Positions 44,911-53,591 of a stretch of 64,000 bases of DNA are shown piece after piece. This DNA comes from an uncultured Lachnospiraceae bacterium (GTDB lineage Bacteria; Bacillota; Clostridia; Lachnospirales; Lachnospiraceae): assembly GCA_910578345.1 (NCBI GenBank), contig CAJTRA010000005.1, positions 62,001 through 126,000 on the forward strand. The letters are read 5' to 3'. Every line of letters begins with the position of its first letter. The first letter of the stretch is position 1. The notes below the pieces were generated by a model that was not told where the DNA came from, ran no database searches, and saw nothing but the letters and a program-made list of their open reading frames with translations. The position numbers and the translations under genes are program-made.

Positions 44911-45171
44911 GATAATCCAAGATAATTATCGCCGCCTTACACGCAGGATGAAGTTTCATGTGCAAGAGGCTGAATGAGGCGATGCCGGTAGTATCGTCGA
45001 TGGAAGACGACGCGGCAGATGGAAATTCAGATAAGTGTAAGGGGTAGATTATTATTGTTGGTTATACCAGGGAAGTGCTGATCGATAGGATAGTCTACGG
45101 AAATTATTGCAGAGTCGAAAGTGAAATTTCTAGTGTCATTTACTATATAAGAAGGACAGGCGGATAACGGG
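44911..45171 (+). other. Intergenic region with hairpin between oxidoreductase gene and hypA
   Basis: 261 bases without a gene. A two-part hairpin is visible: TGCCG (44983-44987) with CGGCA (45013-45017), and CGTCG (44995-44999) with CGACG (45008-45012), separated by an asymmetric loop. It does not match a riboswitch class I know, and there is no T run, so a leader RNA structure is possible but unproven. Confidence 0.4.
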
Positions 45172-45516
45172 ATGCATGAATTAGGCGTGGTGTTCCATAT
45201 TATGGACAGTCTGGAGAAGGTGGCGGCAGAGAATAAGGTGGAGGGTATTTCCAGGGTGGTGCTGGAGCTGGGCGAGGTCTCGACGGTGATCGAATCTTAT
45301 CTGCACAACTGCTGGCAGTGGGCGGCGAAGAAGAGAGAACTGTTTGCGGAAGCGGAACTGGTGGTGGAGACGATCCCGGCGCTCACCTACTGTGAAGGCT
45401 GCGGCCGGTCCTATGCCACTGTGGAACACGGGAAGATATGCCCTTGCTGTCACAGCCCGGATACGTGGCTTCTGCAGGGGAAAGAGTTTAACATCAAGGA
45501 GATAGAAGTGTATTGA
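45172..45516 (+). CDS. hypA: HypA, nickel metallochaperone
   Basis: 114 residues. The invariant MHE N-terminus provides the nickel ligand His2, and the zinc site has C74-x2-C77 and C90-x2-C93 (TYCEGCG, ICPCC). LELGEVSTVIESYL and the C-terminal KEFNIKEIEVY are typical. HypA hands nickel to the target enzyme with HypB. It lies 261 bases after the oxidoreductase gene and 118 before the DUF5692-like gene, so the group may be one transcript or two. Confidence 0.92.
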   Translation: MHELGVVFHIMDSLEKVAAENKVEGISRVVLELGEVSTVIESYLHNCWQWAAKKRELFAEAELVVETIPALTYCEGCGRSYATVEHGKICPCCHSPDTWLLQGKEFNIKEIEVY

Positions 45517-45634
45517 GAAATGTCATTACTGCGAGCGGCCGGAAGCTTTGAACAGTAACAAATGCCGGTGCTAAGGGCAGATGTCAGATAGGATAAAATA
45601 AGATTTGAAAGGATAAAATGAGAGGGGAGAGTGT

Positions 45635-46675
45635 GTGATTATGTTTCATTTAAGCGGTGGTATGACAGGTTGGCAGATTTTGGGCTGGGTGATGGTCTTT
45701 GCCGGGCTGGTCATTATGAATGAGATCGCGCGGCGTTCCAAGGCGGGCGGCGCAGTCTGTTTCTTTGTGATCCCGGCGGTGCTGACGGTGTATTTCATTT
45801 CTATTTATGTAGGTGCGGCGCAAGGCGTAGAGTGGGCGCTGAACAATCAGACTTATGTGCATATGAACAGTTGGTTCCACTATGCCAAGCTCTATGCGGC
45901 GCTGGCCGGTTGTATCGGTTTTATGATCATCAAATATCATTGGGGCAGCCTGGGGAAATCTCATGCGTTTAAGGCCTTTCCCTTTGTGATCGTGGCTATC
46001 AATATTCTGATCGCCGTTGTATCGGATTTCGAGTCGGCTGTCCGTGCAGGCTCTGTCATGGGCGGCTGGTGGAAATCTTCCGAGGGCGTATGGCTCTACG
46101 GCGGCTGGTGGAATATCTTAAACGGCATAGCGGGCCTGATCAATATTTTCTGTATGACCGGCTGGTGGGGGATCTATTCTTCCAGAGATAAGAAGGATAT
46201 GCTCTGGCCGGATATGACATGGTATTATATTCTGGCTTACGATATCTGGAATTTCCAGTATACATACTTGAACCTGCCGACTCACGCATGGTACTGCGGC
46301 TTCGCGCTGCTGCTGGCGCCTACGGTGGCCAATGCGCTCTGGAATAAGGGCGGCTGGATCCAGAACCGGGCCAACACGCTGGCTCTCTGGTGTATGTTCG
46401 CCCAGGTATTCCCACTGTTCCAGGATGGAAGCCGCTTTACGACGGTGTCCTCGGTATACGGCGAGGCAGGGGCGGCGGCCGCTTTCGGGGAAGCGATGCC
46501 GACCATGGCCAATCCTGCGGTCCAGGGGATCATTTCTGTGCTTTCGATCGTAGTCAATGTGGCGGTCTTCGCGGTCATCCTTATGCGGGCGAAGCAGCAG
46601 AGGTGCAATCCGTATACGAATGAGATCTTTATGGATCAGAAGGATTTCAAGATGGCGATGGCAAGGGCGGAATAG
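45635..46675 (+). CDS. Polytopic membrane protein, DUF5692-like
   Basis: 346 residues with about nine to ten membrane segments and conserved Trp-rich loops (VMGGWWKSSEGVWLYGGWWN, TGWWGIYSSRDKKDMLWPDMTWYY). I associate this with DUF5692, a family of unknown function; the match is from memory. A GTG at 45635 is five bases after GAGGGGAG; the ATG two codons later is an alternative. The product could be a transporter working with the nickel genes, but that is only suggested by adjacency. It ends 24 bases before the response regulator gene. Confidence 0.6.
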   Translation: MIMFHLSGGMTGWQILGWVMVFAGLVIMNEIARRSKAGGAVCFFVIPAVLTVYFISIYVGAAQGVEWALNNQTYVHMNSWFHYAKLYAALAGCIGFMIIKYHWGSLGKSHAFKAFPFVIVAINILIAVVSDFESAVRAGSVMGGWWKSSEGVWLYGGWWNILNGIAGLINIFCMTGWWGIYSSRDKKDMLWPDMTWYYILAYDIWNFQYTYLNLPTHAWYCGFALLLAPTVANALWNKGGWIQNRANTLALWCMFAQVFPLFQDGSRFTTVSSVYGEAGAAAAFGEAMPTMANPAVQGIISVLSIVVNVAVFAVILMRAKQQRCNPYTNEIFMDQKDFKMAMARAE

Positions 46676-46699
46676 CAGGGAGCAGAAAGGCAGACAGAC

Positions 46700-47374
46700 A
46701 TGTACAGAATATTGATCGTTGAGGATGATACTGTAATTTCGGAGCAGGTTAGTAAGTATCTTTCCAGATGGGGTTATGAGACGGCCTGCGCGGAGGACTT
46801 TGAGGACATTCTGCCGCAGTTTGTCTCCTTTGATCCTCAGTTGGTACTGCTGGATATCGGACTGCCCTTTTACAATGGTTATTATTGGTGCGGTGAGATC
46901 AGGAAGATCTCGCAGGTGCCGGTGGTGTTCGTCTCGTCTGCCGCAGACAATATGAATATCGTGATGGCAATGAATATGGGCGGAGACGACTTTATCGTGA
47001 AGCCTTTTGACCTGGAAGTGCTCCTGGCCAAGGTGCAGGCGATCCTGCGGCGGACCTATGCTTTTCAAAACCAGTCGGCAGTGATGGAGCATAGGAATGT
47101 GATCCTGAACCTGGCGGACATGAGCCTGCTGTATCAGGGCGTGAAGCTTGAGCTGTCAAAGAATGAATTCCGCATTCTGCAGCTTCTCTATGAAAATGCG
47201 GGGAAGACGGTCGGCCGGGAAACGATCATGAAGCGGCTGTGGGACAATGAGTGTTTCGTGGATGACAATACACTGACTGTGAATATGAACCGTCTGCGCA
47301 GGAAGCTGGAGGAGGCGGGGGTCAGGGACTTTATCCTGACGAAAAAGGGCGTCGGGTATCAATTAAGCGATTGA
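46700..47374 (+). CDS. OmpR-family response regulator (BceR-like)
   Basis: 224 residues. Receiver domain with acidic pocket VEDD (8-10 region), phosphoacceptor D52 in LLDIGLPFYNGYYW and conserved Lys in IVKPFD; then a winged-helix DNA-binding domain (LSKNEFRILQLLYENAGKTV, NTLTVNMNRLRRKLEE). The style is that of the BceR group that controls Bce-type transporters. It is followed by its kinase, ATPase and permease genes, and a TNACA-N4-TGTAA site lies before the ATPase gene. Confidence 0.9.
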   Translation: MYRILIVEDDTVISEQVSKYLSRWGYETACAEDFEDILPQFVSFDPQLVLLDIGLPFYNGYYWCGEIRKISQVPVVFVSSAADNMNIVMAMNMGGDDFIVKPFDLEVLLAKVQAILRRTYAFQNQSAVMEHRNVILNLADMSLLYQGVKLELSKNEFRILQLLYENAGKTVGRETIMKRLWDNECFVDDNTLTVNMNRLRRKLEEAGVRDFILTKKGVGYQLSD

Positions 47375-47458
47375 GAAGAGAAATCTGCCATCGCAAATGT
47401 CGCTGCTATGAGCAGTCGGAAGCTGCGAATCGTAACGGGAGAAAGGAAAAGAGATGTC

Positions 47459-48511
47459 ATGGAACGCAGAAAGCAAAGTTTTCAGATCGGGAGATCTTAT
47501 CTGAAAGAAAAATACAGAACCATACTGGCCTATGTCTTTATCGTGGCGGTCTTCTTTCTGGTCGCCTTTCTCTATGGTTACGAGCAGATTTATCTGGATA
47601 TGTTGTATGCGGTGTTTCTGACGCTGTTTTTCGGCGGGATATTTCTGGCAGTGGATTTCTTGCGGTATTACAGACGGTGCCGGACACTGCTTCTGGCTTT
47701 GGAACAGGAAGAGGTGCGGGACGAGAGTCTGCCTGAGGCGGCTGGACTGCAGGAATCTCTATACCAGGAGCTTCTGGAAGAGATGCGGCAGGAGAAACGG
47801 AAGTTTCTGACGCAGTACGACGAGAAGAAGAAGGACATGGCGGACTACTATACCATGTGGACCCATCAGATCAAGACGCCCATCGCCGCGCTGCGGCTGC
47901 TTTTGCAGGACGACGATGCGGATACAGGGGAGGGCGGGCAGCGCAGCGGCGGGCGGCAGGCGCAGCGGGAGGAACTTTTCAAGATCGAACAGTATGCCCA
48001 GATGGCTCTTTATTTCGCCAGACTGGACAGCCTCTCTTCAGATCTTCTTTTCCGGAACTGTGAGGTACGGGAGATCGTCAAACAGGCGGTGCGCAAATAT
48101 GCGGTCCTGTTTTTGCGCAGCGGTCTTTCTTTTGTGTTGGAGGAATTTGAGATTCGGGTGGTGACGGATGAGAAATGGCTGTCCTTCGTGGTGGAACAGG
48201 TCTTCTCCAATGCGCTGAAATATACCCGTCAGGGCGGCATTGCGATCTATGGCGCAGATGCGGAGGGCAACAGGCAGCAGGGCAGAGTGTCTTATTTTGT
48301 GATCGAGGATACGGGGATCGGGATCCGGGAGAGCGACCTGCCGAGAATCTTTGAGCGAGGTTTTACCGGTTACAACGGGCGGATGGAAAGGAAATCGACG
48401 GGAATCGGGCTGTATCTGTGCGACCAGATCATGAGCAGAATGTCTCATACGATCCGTGTGAGTTCTGTGCCGGGCAGAGGAACGAAAGTCATCCTGGGAT
48501 TTGCGCAGTAA
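47459..48511 (+). CDS. Intramembrane-sensing histidine kinase (BceS-like)
   Basis: 351 residues. Two membrane segments (about 22-40 and 47-66) with hardly any outer loop, as in intramembrane-sensing kinases that read the state of a Bce transporter. Phosphoacceptor H136 in MWTHQIKTPIAAL; catalytic domain with FVVEQVFSNALKYT (N box), VIEDTGIGI (G1) and STGIGLYLC (G2). The ATG at 47459 is preferred to an upstream start at 47408, since the protein then begins just before the first membrane segment; GAAAGGA lies upstream. Confidence 0.9.
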   Translation: MERRKQSFQIGRSYLKEKYRTILAYVFIVAVFFLVAFLYGYEQIYLDMLYAVFLTLFFGGIFLAVDFLRYYRRCRTLLLALEQEEVRDESLPEAAGLQESLYQELLEEMRQEKRKFLTQYDEKKKDMADYYTMWTHQIKTPIAALRLLLQDDDADTGEGGQRSGGRQAQREELFKIEQYAQMALYFARLDSLSSDLLFRNCEVREIVKQAVRKYAVLFLRSGLSFVLEEFEIRVVTDEKWLSFVVEQVFSNALKYTRQGGIAIYGADAEGNRQQGRVSYFVIEDTGIGIRESDLPRIFERGFTGYNGRMERKSTGIGLYLCDQIMSRMSHTIRVSSVPGRGTKVILGFAQ

Positions 48512-48820
48512 AAGCCTTGCTTTTCATGCATATCTGCGTCGAAACGGACAGGAACCGGAAGAGAAAGAGAAGGGGACGGAGAGTATGAAACCGCAGATTT
48601 GCCGGCGGATGTCCCACAGAGGGGTAAGGCATTGTGAATGGTAACCTTGGATAGGTGACAGAAATGTAAGGTTGAAGGGAAGAAATGTTAGCCGGATGCA
48701 TGGCAGGACATTTCTTCTTTCTCTATAATCGTAAGAGTAAGGAAGAGAAAATGGCCGGCTGCGACAGGCACGGCCGGAAGGAGAAGAATTCCGGGAAAAG
48801 AAAAGGAGTGAAACCACATT
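48512..48820 (+). other. Intergenic region upstream of the Bce-type transporter
   Basis: 309 bases with no gene. It holds the BceR-type operator at 48656-48669, a TATAAT at 48724-48729, and a 10-bp inverted repeat (GAAGAAATGT at 48679-48688, ACATTTCTTC at 48708-48717) between them. Confidence 0.7.
48656..48729 (+). promoter_or_regulatory. BceR-type operator and promoter of the transporter genes
   Basis: TGACA-GAAA-TGTAA (48656-48669) fits TNACA-N4-TGTAA, which I recall as the consensus for regulators of Bce-type peptide-detoxification modules. TATAAT (48724-48729) follows 54 bases later with a poor -35 (TGGCAG), as expected for an activated promoter. Confidence 0.7.
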
Positions 48821-49609
48821 ATGTCATTGTTGGAAGTAAGGAATGTAAAGAGGGTATATACTACCAGACTGGGAGCGGTCAAGGTGCAGGCGCTGAGCGA
48901 TGTGAATTTCTCGGTGGAGGAGGGGGAGTATGTGGCGATCATGGGGGAGTCGGGATCCGGCAAGACCACACTGCTCAACATTCTCGCCTCTCTGGATAAG
49001 GCTACCAGCGGCCAGGTATTGTTAAACGGAAAGGATCTGTCCCAGATCCGGCACAGAGAGATCTGTGCGTTCCGCAGGGAACATCTGGGATTTGTCTTTC
49101 AGGATTTCAATTTGTTGGATACGCTGTCCCTGAAGGACAATATCTATCTGCCGCTGGTGCTGGCAGGAGCCGGTCACCGGGAGATGGAGAAGCGGTTACA
49201 GCCGCTTGCACAGAAGCTGTCCGTTGTGGATATTCTGGATAAATATCCCTACGAGGTGTCGGGTGGACAGAGGCAGCGGGCGGCCGTATGCCGGGCATTG
49301 ATCACAAAACCGGATATCATTCTGGCGGACGAACCGACAGGGGCGCTGGATTCCAAGGCGGCAAATAAGCTGCTTGGCCTGTTCGGGGAAGTGAACAGAG
49401 AGGGGCAGACGATCCTGATGGTCACCCACAGCATTCAGGCGGCCAGTCATGCAGGACGCGTGCTGTTCATCAAGGACGGCTGCGTGTTCCATCAGATCTA
49501 TAAGGGCAGCCAGAGCAATGAGGCCATGTATAAGATGATCTCCGACGCCCTGACGGTACTACAGACGGAAACAGGGGCAGATAAGATCATCAAGAGGAAG
49601 GCGGTGTGA
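48821..49609 (+). CDS. ABC transporter ATP-binding protein (BceA-like)
   Basis: 262 residues. Walker A GESGSGKTT at 42-50, signature VSGGQRQRAAVCRAL, Walker B IILADEPTGALD. The LolD/MacB-type ATPase layout plus the FtsX-type partner places it in the Bce family, which frees targets from bacitracin-like or lantibiotic peptides. AAAAGGAG precedes the ATG. The permease start overlaps its stop. Confidence 0.92.
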   Translation: MSLLEVRNVKRVYTTRLGAVKVQALSDVNFSVEEGEYVAIMGESGSGKTTLLNILASLDKATSGQVLLNGKDLSQIRHREICAFRREHLGFVFQDFNLLDTLSLKDNIYLPLVLAGAGHREMEKRLQPLAQKLSVVDILDKYPYEVSGGQRQRAAVCRALITKPDIILADEPTGALDSKAANKLLGLFGEVNREGQTILMVTHSIQAASHAGRVLFIKDGCVFHQIYKGSQSNEAMYKMISDALTVLQTETGADKIIKRKAV

Positions 49610-51669
49610 TCATAGAGATGAGGAGCGGAAAAGAATTAACCGGAAAAGAGACGGCGGCAGGCAGAGCATCGGCGCGGAGGATCCTGCCCGTCATGGCATG
49701 GAAGGGAATCCTGAGAAACGGGAATGTCTATTTTCCCTATCTGGCAGCAGGCATTTTCTCGGTGTTTATCTATTTTGTGTTTTCGTCCATTCTGCACAAC
49801 GATATCATCAGGGTGCTGCCCAGAAGCGGTTATGCGTGGATGATGCTGTATATGGGAAAGGGGATCCTTTCGATGATCTTGATCCTTTTCCTGATCTATG
49901 CAAACAGCTTTCTGGTGAAAAGGCGGCAGAAGGAGTTCGGCCTTTATCATATCCTGGGCCTGGAGAAGAAGCACATCGGCATGATACTGTTCTTCGAGAC
50001 GGTCCTCCTGTATGCGGGGGTGCTGGCGGGCGGCGTGATACTCGGCATGGCGCTTTCGAAGCTTTTGTTCCTGATGTTACTGCGGATGTGCAATCTGTCG
50101 GTGGATGTGAAGTTTGTGTTTGATCCGCAGGCATTCCGGGAGACGGCGGTCTACTTCCTCTGCGTGTTCGGCGTGAATTTCGCACAGGGACTTGTACAAG
50201 TCGGTAAGGCCCGTCCGATCGAGCTGATGAGCGACAGTAAGAAAGGGGAAAAAGAACCGAGGTTTTTGTGCGTTTATGCGCTTGCGGGCCTGGCGGCGCT
50301 GGTGTTTGGCTATTATACTTCCGTCACCTCCCAGCTGGACGATATGATCTTCATCAACTTTGTGCTGGCGGTATTCTGGGTCATCGTGGGGACGTATCTT
50401 CTGTTTGCATCGGGGAGTATCGTTTTCCTCAAATGGATGAAGGGCCGGAAGGGAATTTACTATAAACAGGGCAATTTCATCACCATCTCAGGGATGCTCT
50501 ACCGCATGAAAAAGAATGCGGCCGGTCTCTCCAATATCTGTATTTTCTCCACGATGGTGATCATCACCCTGATCTGTACGGTTTCGCTTTATCTGGGCAT
50601 GGACAGTCTGGTGCATTTCGTGCACCCTTATGATATGACGGCGCTCTACGGGGAAGAAAAGATCGACAGGGAAGAGGTGACGAAGGAGATCTCGGCGCTG
50701 CAAGAGAAATATGGCCTTGCGGTCACAAGAGTGGACCTCTATGACAGGATGAACCTTGCGGTCAGAAAGGAAAAAGACTGCTTTGGAGTCAGACAGGAAA
50801 AGGAAAATTCCAGCAATTACGCGGAGGATTACCAGCTGGGGATTCTGACAATGGATGAGTATGCAGGGATCGAGGGCCGGTCTGTCAGCCTGCGGGATCA
50901 TGAAGTCCTGATCTATTGTAACGGTATGGATTATGGTTATGACAGTGTTGATTTCTTTGGTGTGAAACTGCAGGTACGAGAGGAGATTGCGGACTTTTTC
51001 CCGTATCCGAAAGCGGCGGACAATACCTTTAACGCCCGCTATCTGATGGTGGTGAAGGACAGACAGGTGCAGGAAGAGTGTGTGCGGGCCTGGGCAAAGG
51101 CTAACGGCGTGACGGATCTGCCCGCTTTTCTGGAAAGCAGTTACCGGTTTGTGGGGATCGTCCTGGACGGGGAGGATGCGCAAAGAGACGCTTTCCTGGA
51201 AGAATTTGCGCAGTGGTGCCAAGGCAGGCCGGGATTCTTCGACATGACAAACGGCGTGGAGAGCAGGCGTGATCTGAAGACCATGTACGGCGCGCTTTTG
51301 TTTCTCGGCATCCTGTTCGGTTTGATCTTTTTCATGTGCCTGATCCTGATTATGTACTACAAGCAGATCACCGAAGGTTACGAGGACAGAAATAATTTCG
51401 ATATTATGCAGAAGGTGGGCATGAGTGACCGGGAGATCCGGGGCACGGTGGGCAGACAGATCCTGCTGGTGTTCGGGCTACCGCTTGTGGGAGCCGTCAT
51501 GCACACGACAGCCGGCATGTTTATGGTCAAGAGACTGATGGAAGCGGTGGAATTCTTCCGGGCGGATCTGCTCTTCTTTGGCACAGTGGGTGTGATCGTG
51601 GTGTTCGTGGCGGTGTATGGCGTGAGTTACCTGCTGACGGCGAAGACGTATTACAGGATCGTGCGGTAA
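49606..51669 (+). CDS. ABC transporter permease (BceB-like, FtsX domain)
   Basis: 687 residues from a GTG that overlaps the ATPase stop (AGGAAGG just upstream). Membrane segments: several in 35-310, then a large outer loop of about 200 residues (roughly 335-560) and three segments at the C-terminus. That loop between TM7 and TM8 is the hallmark of BceB permeases and decides which peptide is recognised; its sequence gives no hint of the target. FtsX-type core motifs are seen near VKRRQKEFGLYHILGLEKK and NFDIMQKVGMSDREI. Confidence 0.9.
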   Translation: MIIEMRSGKELTGKETAAGRASARRILPVMAWKGILRNGNVYFPYLAAGIFSVFIYFVFSSILHNDIIRVLPRSGYAWMMLYMGKGILSMILILFLIYANSFLVKRRQKEFGLYHILGLEKKHIGMILFFETVLLYAGVLAGGVILGMALSKLLFLMLLRMCNLSVDVKFVFDPQAFRETAVYFLCVFGVNFAQGLVQVGKARPIELMSDSKKGEKEPRFLCVYALAGLAALVFGYYTSVTSQLDDMIFINFVLAVFWVIVGTYLLFASGSIVFLKWMKGRKGIYYKQGNFITISGMLYRMKKNAAGLSNICIFSTMVIITLICTVSLYLGMDSLVHFVHPYDMTALYGEEKIDREEVTKEISALQEKYGLAVTRVDLYDRMNLAVRKEKDCFGVRQEKENSSNYAEDYQLGILTMDEYAGIEGRSVSLRDHEVLIYCNGMDYGYDSVDFFGVKLQVREEIADFFPYPKAADNTFNARYLMVVKDRQVQEECVRAWAKANGVTDLPAFLESSYRFVGIVLDGEDAQRDAFLEEFAQWCQGRPGFFDMTNGVESRRDLKTMYGALLFLGILFGLIFFMCLILIMYYKQITEGYEDRNNFDIMQKVGMSDREIRGTVGRQILLVFGLPLVGAVMHTTAGMFMVKRLMEAVEFFRADLLFFGTVGVIVVFVAVYGVSYLLTAKTYYRIVR

Positions 51670-51711
51670 TGGTTATATTAGGTTATATTACGGCAGCGTG
51701 TGCAGGGATAC

Positions 51712-51740
51712 TTGTTGGGCGTCTGATTCCATGCTATGAT
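51712..51740 (+). promoter_or_regulatory. Putative promoter of the nitroreductase gene
   Basis: TTGTTG (51712-51717), 17 bases, TATGAT (51735-51740), about 50 bases before the ATG. Confidence 0.6.
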
Positions 51741-51791
51741 AAGGGAAAAGTTATGGCAGGAGAAAACAGATAAAGAAAGGAAAACCATATT

Positions 51792-52517
51792 ATGAATGAG
51801 ATCATACAGGCGCTTCACAACAGAAAATCCGTCCGCGTTTTCACGGAGGAGGCCATCTCGGCAAAGGACAGGGAAAGCATCTTGACGGCGGCGCTGCAGG
51901 CGCCCTCTGCGGGCTGTCAGCTGTTATATACGATCCTGGATATCACGGAGCAGGAGAAAAAAGACAGGCTGGCGCAGCTTTGTGACCAACAGGCATTTGC
52001 GGCGAAAGCGAAACTGGTGCTTGTATTCTGTGCGGACTGCAGAAAGTGGCTTACCTTTTATCAGGAAGCGGGAATTACACCGAGAAAACCGGGGCCAGGA
52101 GACCTTCTGCTGGCGGTGGAGGATGCACTGATCGCGGCTCAGAATGCCGTGACGGCAGCAGAAAGCCTGGGAATCGGCTCCTGTTATATAGGCGACGTGA
52201 TGGAAAATGCGGAAGAGATGAAAGCGCTCCTTGGCCTGCCGCAGTGTGTCTATCCGGCCTGTATGCTGGTCTTCGGACATCCGACGAAACAGCAGGCGGA
52301 GAGAAAGAAGCCGGAACGATTCCGGGTAAGCGATCTTGTATGCGAGAATACCTATCAGGACAAAGACAGCCGGGCGATCCGGGAGATGTTTTCTGGACAT
52401 ACGGGCAGCCAGAGTTATGACGAATGGATGAGGGCTTTCTGTGAGCGAAAATATGAGTCCGGCTTTTCGCGGGAGATGAACCGTTCCATGGAAGTTTATC
52501 TGCAGGATTTCCGATGA
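51792..52517 (+). CDS. Nitroreductase family protein
   Basis: 241 residues. IQALHNRKSVRVFTEEAIS supplies the Arg/Ser that hold FMN phosphate, ALQAPSAGCQ is the second FMN contact, and ESLGIGSCYIGDV the C-terminal one. It resembles the larger NfsA/FRP-like branch, which reduces nitro compounds, quinones or flavins with NAD(P)H. The substrate is unknown. It appears to be a single-gene unit converging on an MBL-fold gene. Confidence 0.87.
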   Translation: MNEIIQALHNRKSVRVFTEEAISAKDRESILTAALQAPSAGCQLLYTILDITEQEKKDRLAQLCDQQAFAAKAKLVLVFCADCRKWLTFYQEAGITPRKPGPGDLLLAVEDALIAAQNAVTAAESLGIGSCYIGDVMENAEEMKALLGLPQCVYPACMLVFGHPTKQQAERKKPERFRVSDLVCENTYQDKDSRAIREMFSGHTGSQSYDEWMRAFCERKYESGFSREMNRSMEVYLQDFR

Positions 52518-52620
52518 CAGGATAGGCATAATCCACAGAAAGAAAATTGTTCGTATCGAAAAACGGGGGATACGGATCCAGGGCCGGAGCGGTAAGTTTA
52601 GAATCAGGAAGGAACGGGCT

Positions 52621-53397
52621 TCAAATATGGATCACATCCCCGCAGGACAATCCGTGCAGATTCTTCATATATTTTTTCATAAAAGAAAACTGCTGTGTCC
52701 CGGTACAGTGACAGGTATAGTACTGTGTGGGAAAATGGTCCAGGTATTCGGCATAGCCCTTAAGGGTATCATCTAACGGCAGTTTGGAGAAATGGAAGCC
52801 GCCGATCAGCACATCAGGCCAAAACCAGTCAACAATATCCAGCACGCCTCTGTGGGAACAGCCGCTGAACAGAATCTTCCGGTGCTCTTCTTCCACGAGC
52901 AGATACTGCTCATGACGGAAGTCTTCCGGGCAGAAGACGCCGTCCTGTAACAAGGTAAGATCGAAAGCTCCCAGATCGTGGTGCTTTTGTGCTTGTTCGC
53001 AGGAATGGAGCGTTATGCCGTCGGCAAGAATGGTAGTTCCCTCAGTAAAGATCAACTGGCTATGCTTTGCAAGGGCGGTATCTAAGCCGATATATTTTTC
53101 GACGCCGTGATAGTGAGGCTCGAAAGCATGACGGTTTACATAAATTGGAGCGGTCTGGTTCAGCGTAAGAAACCGGGCAAGGCCGCCGCCGTGGTCATAG
53201 TGGCCATGGGACAGGACGGCGATATCCACTGTGGCAAGGTCAATACCGAGCGCAGCGGCATTGTGTGAGAAAAGGTCAGTCTGTCCCATGTCAAAGAGGA
53301 TCTTGTGCGTTGCAGTTTCGATGTACAGACTTAGGCCGTGCTCTGCAGACAGATCCGGTCTTTTTGTGGTATTTTCCAGAAGGGTTGTGATCTTCAT
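52621..53397 (-). CDS. MBL-fold metallo-hydrolase
   Basis: 258 residues. The metal motif HGHYDH (H64, H66, D68, H69) and the later CSHRGVLDIVDW and GGFHFS fit the subgroup related to 7,8-dihydropterin-6-methyl-dihydropteroate synthase-like MBL proteins, common in Clostridia and archaea. The natural substrate is unknown. No signal peptide. AAGGA lies upstream of the ATG at 53397. Divergent from the hydrolase-acetyltransferase gene. Confidence 0.87.
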   Translation of the reverse strand: MKITTLLENTTKRPDLSAEHGLSLYIETATHKILFDMGQTDLFSHNAAALGIDLATVDIAVLSHGHYDHGGGLARFLTLNQTAPIYVNRHAFEPHYHGVEKYIGLDTALAKHSQLIFTEGTTILADGITLHSCEQAQKHHDLGAFDLTLLQDGVFCPEDFRHEQYLLVEEEHRKILFSGCSHRGVLDIVDWFWPDVLIGGFHFSKLPLDDTLKGYAEYLDHFPTQYYTCHCTGTQQFSFMKKYMKNLHGLSCGDVIHI

Positions 53398-53591
53398 TTA
53401 CTGTCATGTCCTTTCCGTTGGAATTTGTGGGGTATCCGGCGGGAATAGGATTCTTCGCGCAGACAGCCCATGACTTTAGTATAGTATAGATGATATGGCA
53501 TGTCGATGAAAAACTTTTTACCGGCAAGGGCTGGCAGGAAGAACTATAAGACGGGGCTTAAAAGACCAGTATGGATGGAGGAGTAAAGAAA

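Noticed and set aside
44911..45171. Known nickel/cobalt riboswitch
   Set aside because: The conserved four-way junction bases of NiCo RNAs were not found.
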